Position numbers and translations under genes: made by a program
Source of the DNA: Gloeocapsa sp. DLM2.Bin57
GTDB lineage: Bacteria > Cyanobacteriota > Cyanobacteriia > Cyanobacteriales > Gloeocapsaceae
NCBI GenBank assembly: GCA_007693955.1
Contig: RECR01000065.1
Coordinates: 1-64,000, forward strand
Reading direction: 5' to 3'
Length of the DNA: 64,000 bases
In this document: positions 28,740 to 38,174 of the stretch, piece after piece
Layout of the letters: each line of letters opens with the position of its first letter
Numbering within the stretch: the first letter of the stretch is position 1
The notes under the pieces: model-generated
Databases searched by the model: none
Told to the model about the DNA's origin: nothing
Seen by the model: the letters and a program-made list of their open reading frames with translations, nothing else

Positions 28740-29342
28740 ATGCCTATTGGTGTTCCCAAAGTTCCCTATCGTTTACCCGGTCAACCCTATAGTGACTGGA
28801 TTGATTTATATAACCGTTTATATCGAGAAAGAATTATCTTTCTAGGTAGAGGTGTTAATGACGGTTTAGCTAACCAGATTATCTCGGTGATGTTGTATCT
28901 AGATTCTGAAGATCCCGGTAAACCAATTTATCTTTATATCAACTCTCCTGGAGGTTCGGTAACCGCAGGTCTAGCTATCTATGATACGATGCAGTACATC
29001 AAGTCAGAAGTAGTGACTATTTGTGTAGGTTTAGCTGCTTCTATGGGGGCTTTCTTATTAGCTGCAGGTGCACCAGGAAAACGTTTAGCTTTACCCCATT
29101 CTCGGATTATGATTCACCAACCCCTAGGTGGAATACAAGGAAGAAGACAAGCAACAGATATTGAAATCGAAGCTAATGAGATTTTACGTATTCGTGATGA
29201 ACTTAATCAAATGATGAGTCATCATACTGGTCAACCCTTAGAAAAAATCGAAAGGGATACAGATCGTGATTTCTTCATGTCAGCCGAAGAGGCTAAAGCT
29301 TATGGTCTCATCGACAAGGTGATTGAGGAAAGCCCTAATTAG
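28740..29342 (+). CDS. clpP: ATP-dependent Clp protease proteolytic subunit (ClpP3-type)
   Basis: 200 aa. Catalytic Ser in [14 protein letters not shown] near residue 101 and His in [11 protein letters not shown] near 126. The Asp is expected in the handle region near 175 ([11 protein letters not shown]). It is the active partner of the upstream ClpR, and the pair forms the ClpP3/R ring. Directly followed by a tRNA-Ser gene on the other strand. Confidence 0.96.
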   Translation: MPIGVPKVPYRLPGQPYSDWIDLYNRLYRERIIFLGRGVNDGLANQIISVMLYLDSEDPGKPIYLYINSPGGSVTAGLAIYDTMQYIKSEVVTICVGLAASMGAFLLAAGAPGKRLALPHSRIMIHQPLGGIQGRRQATDIEIEANEILRIRDELNQMMSHHTGQPLEKIERDTDRDFFMSAEEAKAYGLIDKVIEESPN

Positions 29343-29349
29343 TAGTAAC

Positions 29350-29433
29350 GGAGAGAGGGAGATTCGAACTCCCGGAAGCTTGCGCTTCATCCGATTTCAA
29401 GTCGGACGCAATCGACCACTCTGCCATCTCTCC
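29350..29433 (-). tRNA. tRNA-Ser (anticodon UGA)
   Basis: Type II tRNA with a long variable arm. The acceptor ends GGAGAGA/TCTCTCC pair, the T arm loop is TTCGAAT, and the anticodon TGA is at plus-strand 29397-29399 in the loop CTTGAAA. CCA is not encoded. Reads codon UCA. Confidence 0.95.
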
Positions 29434-29454
29434 AGACAGGAATAAATCATAACA

Positions 29455-29486
29455 AAAAAGGGGTAGTTTTGGCTACCCCCTTTTAG
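29455..29486 (-). terminator. Terminator of the RTX gene
   Basis: AAAGGGGTAG and CTACCCCCTTT form a strong stem on a 5-6-base loop, flanked by an A-run on one side and T-run on the other. The longer T-run faces the RTX gene on the minus strand, 20 bases past its stop; it may act in both directions. Confidence 0.85.
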
Positions 29487-29504
29487 TTGATATTTGTTGA
29501 GTAA

Positions 29505-32500
29505 TTAGACTATGACAATATCGTTGTTAGTTAAGTCAACACGTCCACTCATCTCTAGTAAGCGAACCTGTGGTAATGGACCACTACCATCGGGATCGTA
29601 GAAGAGAACGTTGCGATTACCTTCTTGCTGATAGATAAAGCGTTGTTCTCTGGTAGTTGCACTAGAGCCTATAGTAAACTGATTAGCAGACAGAGTACGT
29701 CCTGCTTCTAAACCACCGCCAAAACCTCGGGCAGACACTTCGATTGTATCATCATTAGGTACATAACCAACGATTAAGTCAGGTCCTTGGTCGGGAGATT
29801 CGTACACAAAAACATCCTCACCAGGACCACCAACCAAGGTGTCTTGACCAGCTCCACCAATCAGGCGATCGTTTCCTGGACCTCCTACTAAACTGTCATT
29901 ACCGAGACCACCAATCAAGGTGTCATCCCCATCACCACCTTCGAGGGTATTAGCGTTATCATTACCAATGATCACGTTATCTAGATCATTACCTGTACCA
30001 TCGATTGCACCGTTGCCAGTTAAGGTAAGGTTTTCTACGTTAGCGGGTAGAGTATAACTAGCTGAAGCCAGAACAATATCAGTTCCTTCCCCTGGTTCTT
30101 CGATAATAACATCATTGGAATTATCCACAATATAGGTATCATCACCAGGACCACCTATCATGGTATCTGCACCTGCTCCACCATCAAGGGTGTCGTTACC
30201 TGCACCTCCTGTAAGAACGTTATTGGCTTGGTTACCAGTAATTTGGTTGTCTAGTCGGTTACCTGTACCGCTAATATTATTGTTGCCAGTGAGTATGAGG
30301 TTTCTGAGATTATCCCCTAGGGTATAGTCGATAGAAGATTCAACTGTACTAACATTATTGCTACTACTTTCGATGACTTCGTCACCTTCGTTATCCACAA
30401 CATAGGTATTATCACCACCAGGACCACCTATCATGGTATCTGCACCTGGTCCACCATCGAGACGATTATTACCGCTATTACCAGTGAGAACGTTATCGAG
30501 ATTGTTACCAGTAGCGTCGATGTTGGCTCGACCAGTCAGGGTAATATTATTGACGTTATCTGGAAGTCGATAGCTAACGGAAGCCAATACCTCATCAACG
30601 TCTTCGCTGTCGGGACCTTTAGGCTCTTCTATGATTTGATCGTTTTCGTTATCAACGATGTAGGTATCACTACCAGGACCACCAATCATTAAATCAGCTC
30701 CAGGTCCACCGTCTAGGGTATCGTTACCTTCGCCACCCTCTAGGGTATCGTCTCCTTCTAAACCTCTTAAAAGGTTGTTACCATCTATAGTAACTATTCT
30801 GTTATCAGCTGAGTTACCTGTTACTTCAATATCACCCACTGAAGCAGTAAAAATGATATTTTCTACGTTGCGTGGTAAATCATAGGGTACAGAAGAAAAG
30901 ATCGTATCAATACCACCATCTCGTTCTTCAACTACCACGTCTCCCTCATGGTCAATGAGATAGGTATCATTTCCAGGACCACCTACTAAGCTATCGATTC
31001 CTGGTGTTTCTCCTTCAGGTACAGTACCATCTAGGGTATCATCTCCTTCTCCCCCAATCAGAGTATCGTTACCCGGTCCACCAATCAACAGGTTATTATT
31101 AGCATTCCCTGTAATGACGTTATCTAGGGCGTTACCTGTACCATTAACAGCTTCTTCCCCTTCTAAAGTTAAGTTTTCTAAGTTATCGCTGAGTACATAG
31201 TCAACAAAGGAAATAACCGTATCTGTTCCACCATTAGGAGCTTCCACGATCGTGTCTTCTGTACTACGAATAATATAGGTGTCATCTCCAGGACCACCTT
31301 CAAGACGGTTAGTACCTGCAACACCGTCAAGAGTATCATTCCCTGCACCCCCAATCAGGTTGTTGTCATTTTCATTACCGATAATTTCGTTGTCTAAATC
31401 ATTACCTGTACCTCGGCTAGCATTACCTGTCAGGGTGAGATTTTCTACGTTAGCGGGTAAAACATAGTCAACAGAAGATATCACTGTGTCTGTTCCTTCG
31501 TCGGGAAGTTCTACCACTCGGTCTTGTGGGTTATCGACAATATAGGTATCGTCTCCAGGACCACCTTCCATGACATCTGCACCAGGTCCACCGTCTAGGG
31601 TATCATTACCCTCTCCACCAATAAGGGTATCGTTACCTTCTCCCCCTTCTAGAAGGTTATCCCCATCGTTTCCTGTCATGACGTTGTTGAGACTGTTACC
31701 CACACTGTTGAGATTTCTGTCTCCTGTCAAGATGATGTTATTGACGTTCTCAACTATGTCATAACTAACTGAACTGATGATGGTATCGATTTCCCCAGGG
31801 GCTGCACTTTCTTTGATGACTACATCGTCGGTTCTGTTAACCACAAAAGTATTGCTACCTGATGCAGCGATCATCACATCTGCACCTAAACCACCGTCAA
31901 GGGTATCATCTCCTGCTCCACCGATGAGGGTATCATCACCACCACCACCTTCGAGTAAGTCGTTACCTTCTCCTCCTGTGATTTCGTTATCATTATCATT
32001 ACCAACTAAAGTGGTTGGTCCTTCACCTTCATAGATAATATTTTCTACGTTACGAGGAAGTGTATAAGGAACAGTGGTGATTACTGTATCAGTTCCTTCA
32101 TCTCTGTTTTCGATGATTACATCTTCAGAATTATTGATGATATAGGTATCATCCCCAGGTCCACCTCTGAGGGTATTTGTACCTTCTCCACCATCGAGGG
32201 TATCGTTTCCTTCTCCACCCTGTAAGCTATCGTCTCCTCCTAAACCCTGGAGGAAGTTATCTCGACTATTACCAATAATTACGTTATTAGCTGCGTTACC
32301 TGTACCGTTAATCGCTTGTCCTAGTAATGTCAGGTTTTCGAGATTATCTCCGAGAGTATAGTCTATAAATGATTCTACCGTATCGATTTCATTGGGGTCA
32401 GTACTACGTTCGATTACTTCGTCTAGTTCACTACGGACAATGTAAGTATTATTACCTCTTCCTCCAACTAAACGGTTACCCCGAGTAACGCCATCTCCAC

Positions 32501-34079
32501 CGTTAGAAGTATCGTCATCATCTCCTTGGTCAGGAGTCTCACCTCCTTCTCCTTGGTCAGGAGTCTCACCTCCTTCGTTTACCTCTTCTTCATTAGAGAT
32601 ACTTAAACTATCATCATCATCTGGTTCATTGATGATGGTATCAGGAACAGGACCACCACCATCTAAGGTATCGTCACCATCTCCACCGATGAGAGTGTCA
32701 CTTCCTTCTCCTCCAATAAGTAGGTTATTCCCTGCTCCCCCTACGATAAAGTTATCTAAATCGTTGCCTATTCCTACTACATCATCGTCACTAATGATGC
32801 TTAATCTTTGGACATTCTCAGGTAGGGTATAATCTACGGTGGTACGAACTTGATCTGTTCCTGTGGGTGATAGTTTGACAACTATATCTTCGGGATCATC
32901 TACAAAGTAAACGTTATTTCCCGATCCTCCTATCATACTATCTACACCAGGTCCACCGTTGAGAGTGTTATTACCCTCCCCACCGATGAGAGTATCATTT
33001 CCGTCTCGACCTACTAACAGGTTGTTACCGTCGTTACCTACGATTAAGTTATCTAGTTCATTACCTACACCTCTGAGATTGTCATCTCCTTCTAGGGTTA
33101 GGTTATGTAGATTGTCTCCTAGTATGTAACTAAATGGTGCTATAACAGTGTTGCGATCGTTTCTATTACCCCTGACTTGAACAATTCTATCTCGACGACT
33201 CGAAAGCACATAAGTATCATTTCCTGCTCCACCAATTAACAGGTTTGTACCTTCTACCCCATTGAGGGTATCGTCTCCTACTCCACCTCTGAGGGTATCG
33301 TTACCTCCATTTCCTATGAGTAGGTTGTTCCCTCTATTACCATTGATGATATTGTCTAGATCGTTACCTGTCCCATCAATATTTTGATCTCCCTCTAGGC
33401 TCAAGTTCTCGACGTTTTCAGGTAAAGTATAGGAAACAAAGGCGATAACATTATCTATCCCTGCGTTCTCTTGCTCTATGATACTATCTTCAGTATTTCT
33501 GACTATATAGGTGTCATCTCCTGGTCCACCAATCATGGTATCAGCATCAGGCCCACCGTCTAGGGTATCATCTCCCCCTCCACCGATGAGAGTGTCGTTT
33601 CCTCCTTCACCTGAGAGGAAGTTATCACCTCTGTTACCAAGAATTCTGTTGTCTAAGTCGTTACCCGTAGCCGAGAGATTGTCGCGACCTTGTAACTCAA
33701 TGTTTTCGACGTTGTCAGGTAAAGTGTAATCAACAAAAGCTAGGACTGTATCTAGCCCTTGATTAGGTTGCTCTATGATGATATCGTTAGAGCTTCTCAC
33801 TAGATAAGTATCGTCTCCTGGTCCACCAATCATGGTATCATTGCCAGGACCACCGTCTAGGGTATCGTCTCCTTCTCCACCCTCTAAACTATCGTCACCT
33901 GTTCCACCTTCGAGGATATCATCTCCACCTAGACCAAGAAGAGTATCGTTACCACCTAAACCTCTAATGGAGTCATTACCTTCACCTCCTGTGAGGAGGT
34001 CGTCTCCATTTGTACCTTCAATAACAACAAATGACCCTTCTTGGAAAAGTTCCCAGTCTGTTTCTTTAGTATTACTCAT
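29505..34079 (-). CDS. Large RTX-type calcium-binding repeat protein, 1524 aa
   Basis: Almost the whole protein is built of RTX nonapeptides (GGxGxDxL, for example GGEGNDTLDGGPGADTM). These are grouped in 13 modules that each also contain a (D/N)(D/N)TY(I/V)V strand, a (T)DTV..SV.YTLP.NVENLTL segment and GTGN.LDN.I.GN. No catalytic domain is visible. The N-terminus has no Sec signal, and the end (about 1425-1524, ending LTNNDIVIV) looks like a type I secretion tail. Likely exported and folded by external Ca2+. A very acidic linker (about 490-525) with a duplicated GGETPDQG interrupts the modules. Surface layer, adhesion or motility roles are guesses. Confidence 0.9.
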   Translation of the reverse strand: MSNTKETDWELFQEGSFVVIEGTNGDDLLTGGEGNDSIRGLGGNDTLLGLGGDDILEGGTGDDSLEGGEGDDTLDGGPGNDTMIGGPGDDTYLVRSSNDIIIEQPNQGLDTVLAFVDYTLPDNVENIELQGRDNLSATGNDLDNRILGNRGDNFLSGEGGNDTLIGGGGDDTLDGGPDADTMIGGPGDDTYIVRNTEDSIIEQENAGIDNVIAFVSYTLPENVENLSLEGDQNIDGTGNDLDNIINGNRGNNLLIGNGGNDTLRGGVGDDTLNGVEGTNLLIGGAGNDTYVLSSRRDRIVQVRGNRNDRNTVIAPFSYILGDNLHNLTLEGDDNLRGVGNELDNLIVGNDGNNLLVGRDGNDTLIGGEGNNTLNGGPGVDSMIGGSGNNVYFVDDPEDIVVKLSPTGTDQVRTTVDYTLPENVQRLSIISDDDVVGIGNDLDNFIVGGAGNNLLIGGEGSDTLIGGDGDDTLDGGGPVPDTIINEPDDDDSLSISNEEEVNEGGETPDQGEGGETPDQGDDDDTSNGGDGVTRGNRLVGGRGNNTYIVRSELDEVIERSTDPNEIDTVESFIDYTLGDNLENLTLLGQAINGTGNAANNVIIGNSRDNFLQGLGGDDSLQGGEGNDTLDGGEGTNTLRGGPGDDTYIINNSEDVIIENRDEGTDTVITTVPYTLPRNVENIIYEGEGPTTLVGNDNDNEITGGEGNDLLEGGGGDDTLIGGAGDDTLDGGLGADVMIAASGSNTFVVNRTDDVVIKESAAPGEIDTIISSVSYDIVENVNNIILTGDRNLNSVGNSLNNVMTGNDGDNLLEGGEGNDTLIGGEGNDTLDGGPGADVMEGGPGDDTYIVDNPQDRVVELPDEGTDTVISSVDYVLPANVENLTLTGNASRGTGNDLDNEIIGNENDNNLIGGAGNDTLDGVAGTNRLEGGPGDDTYIIRSTEDTIVEAPNGGTDTVISFVDYVLSDNLENLTLEGEEAVNGTGNALDNVITGNANNNLLIGGPGNDTLIGGEGDDTLDGTVPEGETPGIDSLVGGPGNDTYLIDHEGDVVVEERDGGIDTIFSSVPYDLPRNVENIIFTASVGDIEVTGNSADNRIVTIDGNNLLRGLEGDDTLEGGEGNDTLDGGPGADLMIGGPGSDTYIVDNENDQIIEEPKGPDSEDVDEVLASVSYRLPDNVNNITLTGRANIDATGNNLDNVLTGNSGNNRLDGGPGADTMIGGPGGDNTYVVDNEGDEVIESSSNNVSTVESSIDYTLGDNLRNLILTGNNNISGTGNRLDNQITGNQANNVLTGGAGNDTLDGGAGADTMIGGPGDDTYIVDNSNDVIIEEPGEGTDIVLASASYTLPANVENLTLTGNGAIDGTGNDLDNVIIGNDNANTLEGGDGDDTLIGGLGNDSLVGGPGNDRLIGGAGQDTLVGGPGEDVFVYESPDQGPDLIVGYVPNDDTIEVSARGFGGGLEAGRTLSANQFTIGSSATTREQRFIYQQEGNRNVLFYDPDGSGPLPQVRLLEMSGRVDLTNNDIVIV

Positions 34080-34165
34080 AAATTTTTCCTATGACACCAC
34101 ACCGTTAAGATCTTAACTTTTGTCTCGATCAATTTACAACATTTTGGTTTTTTCTGCAATAGTGA

Positions 34166-35071
34166 TTATTTCTGAATATTATAAAATATTTGCTCAGAAA
34201 TTAATTGATATTTTTCCCCTAACCAAACTAAACTAATTTGGCTAATTTGATAATTTTCTAGATAAACTAGGGAAAAATTGCGCAATTTACCACTTTCTGT
34301 CTGTTTAATTCTCGGAACACAAGCAGAATTAAAATAAATTGTTCCATCTAGACTTTTATTGATAGCTTGACGTGATCTTGATTGAGTATGACGTAAACGA
34401 TGGTGCATATGTCCAAAGGTTACTAATAACACTTCTTTACCCATACCTTTTATTTGCGCGATCGCCTCTGTTAAATCTGGATCGCCAAAGTCCCCACCTA
34501 GGGGATGCCAATCTTTACCACAGGAATCTTCTGGTTGATCTCCTAATCCGAATGGTCCATTATGGGCTAAGATAATTAGGCGATCGCCTTGGGTTTGTTT
34601 GGCTGCTGTGACTATCTTTTGGGTAGATTCGGTAAAGTTAGTCACTCCGTAACGTTCTTGATAAAATTCGCTATTTTTCCAAGTTGGTCCTCCCCAACTA
34701 AAAGGACGACTTCCTACTACAGACAAGTTAAACTCGGGAAAATCTTTTTGACCGTAACCAACATGACTCTCTCCTAATAAGTCTAACTGTTGTTGTACTC
34801 TGTCTTCTTTACTATGATCATAAGGACTTTTTTTTCTTCCCCAGTCTGATGCTGTGTACCAAGCGTCATGATTCCCTAAAATCACTGCTTTGGGTAATGG
34901 CAACGCGGCTATTTTCTTAACTAATGGGACTACTTCGTTACCAAAATCTCCGACAAATAAAACTAAATCTACCCCTAGATAATCTAGGGCTATTTCGTCT
35001 TCTGTTTCCCATTGGTCATGGACGTCGCCTATTATTGCTATCTTAAGTTGTTTCTTTACCTTTTGGCTCAT
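34166..35071 (-). CDS. Metallophosphoesterase (TIGR04168-like)
   Basis: Calcineurin-type phosphoesterase of about 301 aa, with IIGDVHDQWE, VGDFGNE, GNHDAWY, LAHNGP and GHMHHRL, which together form the two-metal site. The layout fits the TIGR04168 group of cyanobacteria and plastids. A longer form could begin at a TTG at 35104, but the ATG at 35071 gives a smaller overlap with the upstream gene and places the start just before the first beta strand, so I prefer it. Overlaps the DUF4126 gene by 29 bases; same operon. Substrate unknown. Confidence 0.88.
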   Translation of the reverse strand: MSQKVKKQLKIAIIGDVHDQWETEDEIALDYLGVDLVLFVGDFGNEVVPLVKKIAALPLPKAVILGNHDAWYTASDWGRKKSPYDHSKEDRVQQQLDLLGESHVGYGQKDFPEFNLSVVGSRPFSWGGPTWKNSEFYQERYGVTNFTESTQKIVTAAKQTQGDRLIILAHNGPFGLGDQPEDSCGKDWHPLGGDFGDPDLTEAIAQIKGMGKEVLLVTFGHMHHRLRHTQSRSRQAINKSLDGTIYFNSACVPRIKQTESGKLRNFSLVYLENYQISQISLVWLGEKYQLISEQIFYNIQK

Positions 35072-35657
35072 TTTTGGAGAATAATTTGGCTTTGATTTTG
35101 GCAAAGTTTAACAGGATATATACAACTAAACTTATTACTAATAATAAAGCAAAAGGAGCTAAAATCGGCACAACTACCACTATTAAGGCTAAAACAGTGG
35201 CGCTAATTGCTTCTAGGGTAGCTAGTAAAAAATTAGCTAATCCTCCCGTTAATCCAGTTAAAGCAACACGACCTGCTCCATTGATACCCGCTATAGCGCT
35301 AGAAGCTCCACCACCTGCGATTACAGCTATAGTCCATTGCGCCACTGGGTCTAAATCCCCTAAACTATTAGCGGTTAACAAAGTTCCAATTACTAAGGCT
35401 AGGGGAATTTGTACCGTATCTAATAGGTTATCTACTACTGGTATATAATAAGCCATTATTTCTACAACGGTAGCTATAGCTAATAAAATCACCGCTTCAG
35501 GAGAGCTAACCCATTGAAAATCATCACTAAGTTGAATATTACCAAACAGTGCTCCTAGACTGAGAATTAAAGGAGGGACAAAGACGCGAAATCCAGCCGC
35601 TGCACTCAGTGTTACGCCTAAGGTCAATTCTAAAAGAAGTTGCCAATAATTATCCAT
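35043..35657 (-). CDS. DUF4126 family membrane protein
   Basis: 204 aa with about six hydrophobic segments. The N-terminal LTLGVTLSAAAGFRVFVPPLILSL, a central YYIPVVDNLLDTVQIPLA and GGLANFLLATLEAISATVLA are the conserved parts of DUF4126. The C-terminus is basic and faces the cytoplasm by the positive-inside rule. Function unknown. It overlaps and probably shares a transcript with the phosphoesterase. Confidence 0.85.
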   Translation of the reverse strand: MDNYWQLLLELTLGVTLSAAAGFRVFVPPLILSLGALFGNIQLSDDFQWVSSPEAVILLAIATVVEIMAYYIPVVDNLLDTVQIPLALVIGTLLTANSLGDLDPVAQWTIAVIAGGGASSAIAGINGAGRVALTGLTGGLANFLLATLEAISATVLALIVVVVPILAPFALLLVISLVVYILLNFAKIKAKLFSKNEPKGKETT

Positions 35658-35676
35658 AATTTTAATTGATAGACAG

Positions 35677-35702
35677 AAAAAATCCCCTAACTGAGGGGAT
35701 TA
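35677..35702 (-). terminator. Terminator of the sigma factor gene
   Basis: On the minus strand AATCCCCT, a five-base loop and AGGGGATT form a perfect stem followed by a T-run. It sits eight bases past the sigma factor stop codon and before the DUF4126 gene. Confidence 0.88.
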
Positions 35703-35709
35703 GTTAAAT

Positions 35710-36666
35710 TTAACTAGCGATATATTCACTCATATCAGCTTTACGCTTCCTTAATTTAGCTAAAGCTTCTCGTTCAATTTGACGAACTCTTTCACGAGAG
35801 ATGTTTAACTGTACACCAATTTTAGATAATGTTAGGGGTTTACCATCTGTTAAACCAAAACGGAGACTAATTACCTCTTTTTGTTGTGGTGTTAAATCAG
35901 ACATCAATCGTTCTAAATCGAACTGGAGAGACGCATAATTGGCAAAATCTTCGGGTGATTGTCCGCTATCTTCTAACAATTCTCCTAATTCTGTATCGTT
36001 ATTATCTCCTACGCGTAAATCGAGGGAGAGAGGTTGACGTGCTCTTTCTAGGTATTCTCGCACCTGTTTAGGAGTTAATTCTAACTCTTCGGCTAACTCA
36101 GTGATGGTTGCTGAGCGACCTTTTTCTTGAGCTATTTGTCTTTGTGCTTTCTTGATTTTATTGAGTTTTTCGGTTATATGTATAGGTAAACGAATCGTGC
36201 GACTTTTTTCGGCGATCGCTCTAGTGATAGCTTGACGTATCCACCAGTAAGCGTAGGTAGAAAATCTATACCCTTTAGTGGGGTCAAATTTTTCTACTCC
36301 TCGCTGCATTCCGATTGTTCCTTCTTGGATTAAATCTAGTAAGTCTAAGTTACGCTTGAGATACTTTTTGGCTACAGAGACAACTAAACGTAGATTAGCT
36401 TCAATCATTTTACGTTTAGCTGTTTCTCCTGCATAAATTTCTTGGCGTAATTGGCGAACGCTAATGTTAGCAGCTTCTGCCCATTCGGCTTCTGAGATAG
36501 TTTTTTGGCTTTTTGCTTCTAATTCTTCTTGGCATTTTTCTAATTCCACTAACCGTTGTACTTGTTTAGCGTAAATAATTTCCTCTTCGTGAGTTAACAG
36601 GGGAACTCGACCGATTTCTTTGAGGTAAGCTCGAACTGAGTCAGTTGCGTTTTGAGCAGTTTTCAT
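35710..36666 (-). CDS. Group 2 sigma-70 factor (SigD/SigB-like)
   Basis: 318 aa. Region 1.2 ([22 protein letters not shown]), region 2 with [22 protein letters not shown] and the -10-recognising [19 protein letters not shown], region 3 and region 4 with a helix-turn-helix ([20 protein letters not shown]) are all present. It lacks the long acidic N-terminus of the principal SigA, so it is a non-essential group 2 factor; length and N-terminus suggest SigD or SigB, but which cannot be settled here. AGGAGGAAT lies 15-18 bases upstream of the ATG. Monocistronic. Confidence 0.93.
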   Translation of the reverse strand: MKTAQNATDSVRAYLKEIGRVPLLTHEEEIIYAKQVQRLVELEKCQEELEAKSQKTISEAEWAEAANISVRQLRQEIYAGETAKRKMIEANLRLVVSVAKKYLKRNLDLLDLIQEGTIGMQRGVEKFDPTKGYRFSTYAYWWIRQAITRAIAEKSRTIRLPIHITEKLNKIKKAQRQIAQEKGRSATITELAEELELTPKQVREYLERARQPLSLDLRVGDNNDTELGELLEDSGQSPEDFANYASLQFDLERLMSDLTPQQKEVISLRFGLTDGKPLTLSKIGVQLNISRERVRQIEREALAKLRKRKADMSEYIAS

Positions 36667-36914
36667 AATGGGGAGTCTATTCCTCCTAATAGAACACAGT
36701 AAGTGTGAGGATATTGAGATAGGAGCTAATATCAGCTTAATTAGTTAATCAAACTTTGAATTCAATTTTTGCTATATTGACTACTGGTATAATGAGTGAT
36801 AAGTATTTTTACCCAAATCGACTTGATTTCAGCGAAAAACTTACTTATTAACTCTACCTTTACAATAGTACATCAATTCATTAACATTTGTAAAGTTTTT
36901 TGAGATTTATTTAC

Positions 36915-37526
36915 ATGAGCCAAACCATTTGGATTGCTAGACACGGTAGTCGCCTTGACTTTATCGATTTAAACTGGTTTAATCAAGCCCAGAGACCTTA
37001 TGATCCTCCTTTAGCTTTAGAAGGAGAAATCCAAGCTCAACAACTCGGGAGAAAGCTAAAATCAGCTACAATAGCCCATATTTTCGCTTCTCCCTTTTTA
37101 CGTACAGTACAAACTGCTCATATTGTTGCTGATATCCTGGATTTACCCCTAAAATTAGAAGCAGGTTTAAGTGAGTGGCTAAATCCTGACTGGATGTCTT
37201 CCCAACCAGAAACACTCCCTCTGGAAATTTTAGCACAAAGTTATTCACGTATAGACAATAGTTACAAATCCGCTGTTATTCCCCAATATCCCGAAACAGA
37301 AACACAACTTAATCAACGAGTTAGTATGACTACTAAATATTTAATCGAGAGCTTTTCTGAAGATATACTAATTATTGGTCATGCAGCTTCTGTAGTGGGT
37401 AGTGCTAAAACTTTAGTTCCTGAAACTCCAGAAATCAAAACCAGTTTTTGTTGTTTAATACAGATACAGCGTACATCCGAAGGCTGGAAAATGTTATTAA
37501 ATGGTGATACTAGTCATATAAAATGA
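36915..37526 (+). CDS. Histidine phosphatase superfamily protein
   Basis: About 203 aa. The catalytic RHG motif is ARHGSR at the start, the second His in IIGHAASV near the C-terminus, and a helper Arg in SPFLRTVQTAH. This is a phosphoglycerate-mutase-like fold, of the branch related to UBASH3/TFC7-type phosphatases (WIARHGSRLDF). An upstream TTG at 36900 could add five residues; the ATG at 36915 is preferred. The 36667-36914 gap holds a TATAAT at 36788-36793 that could serve this gene. Confidence 0.85.
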   Translation: MSQTIWIARHGSRLDFIDLNWFNQAQRPYDPPLALEGEIQAQQLGRKLKSATIAHIFASPFLRTVQTAHIVADILDLPLKLEAGLSEWLNPDWMSSQPETLPLEILAQSYSRIDNSYKSAVIPQYPETETQLNQRVSMTTKYLIESFSEDILIIGHAASVVGSAKTLVPETPEIKTSFCCLIQIQRTSEGWKMLLNGDTSHIK

Positions 37527-37679
37527 GTTAGGTATTAGGTTTTAGGTGGAACGGTTTTAGGGGTTAGGTTTTATATATAATGCTACTTTTGCCTTTTGCC
37601 TGAATGTCTCATTCTACATTCGCTCATTCTTCATTTCCCTATTGCTAGCATCCAAGAGTGTCTTATCTTCATTCTTCAT
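37527..37679 (-). repeat. Degenerate dispersed intergenic repeat, copy A
   Basis: Low-complexity DNA made of short blocks: (minus strand) AGGGAAATGAAGAATGAG, GCGAATGTAGAATGAG, GGCAAAAGGCAAAAG and CCTAATACCTAACTCAT. The same blocks recur near 45840, 49020 and 59190. No gene is supported here. Confidence 0.6.
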
Positions 37680-37898
37680 TTAGAGAATTTGTAGGGGTTT
37701 TGGTTGAGGAATAGGTTGATTTTCTGCTTGCCAGGCTTCTAAATACATTTCGATTACTTCTTCGGCGTTACGAATGGCTTCTAGACGAGTTTTACCATGA
37801 GTACAAGGCATGATAACTTGTGCCGAAAACTCAGGAATAGTTACTAAAAATAACTGATCTTCTTGAGACCATTCAATAAGCATACTATATTGATTCAT
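37680..37898 (-). CDS. HicB family antitoxin
   Basis: 72 aa, with the HicB partial-RNase-H fold: YSMLIEWSQEDQLFLVTIPEFSAQV, then HGKTRLEAIRNAEEVIEMYLEAW. In intact systems HicB binds and blocks the mRNA-cleaving toxin HicA. The adjoining hicA here is broken, so this is an orphan antitoxin. No added DNA-binding domain is visible. Its ATG overlaps the remnant toxin's stop (ATGA), the ancestral operon arrangement. Confidence 0.88.
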   Translation of the reverse strand: MNQYSMLIEWSQEDQLFLVTIPEFSAQVIMPCTHGKTRLEAIRNAEEVIEMYLEAWQAENQPIPQPKPLQIL

Positions 37899-38119
37899 AA
37901 ATCTTCATTATTTCTTAATTGGTGCAATTCAATGAGTAATTGAGTTAGTTGTCTTTCTAAATAAAGAGGAACATCATCGCCATCTTTACCGTAAATTGTT
38001 AAGGTTTTTTTTGATTAAAGGATGCTATCAACGTTCATGACTGCCTTTTCCTCTTTTGGCTAAATAAACAAATCCTTCACGGGCAATTTTTACCTTAACT
38101 CTCGTATTTTTCTCGGCAT
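37895..38119 (-). pseudogene. Decayed hicA toxin gene
   Basis: Reading the minus strand from ATG 38119 gives MPRKIREL, then a stop (TAA at 38090-38092). After a one-base shift the sequence continues as KIAREGFVYLAKRGKGSHER, the HicA core with its catalytic GSH. It is interrupted by TGA TAG at 38025-38030, and then, after another shift near an eight-base A-run, continues as TLTIYGKDGDDVPLYLERQ to the end. At least two frameshifts and two further stops make it non-coding. Confidence 0.85.
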
Positions 38120-38174
38120 AGATTTAAGATTTTATGCTTATTTGATCATTATTAATGAGCTTAATGTATTTAAA

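Noticed and set aside
29600-34000. Periodic repeats that could look like a CRISPR array
   Set aside because: Repeats are degenerate, follow codon periodicity and encode RTX motifs; no constant repeat with unique equal-sized spacers and no cas genes.
30900-34100. Several Pro/Ser-rich open frames on the plus strand across the RTX gene
   Set aside because: They are mirror images of the Gly/Asp-rich RTX codons (for example LSSPGPP from reversed GGPGDD) and lack start signals; the minus-strand protein explains the sequence.
35072-35104. TTG start for the metallophosphoesterase
   Set aside because: It adds eleven non-conserved residues and enlarges the overlap with the DUF4126 gene; the ATG at 35071 is better placed.
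35074-35448. 124-aa plus-strand frame within the DUF4126 gene
   Set aside because: It is the complement of a hydrophobic gene and rich in Lys/Ala/Pro without any family features.
36900-36914. TTG start of the histidine phosphatase
   Set aside because: The ATG at 36915 lies directly before the conserved catalytic strand; no ribosome site favours the TTG.
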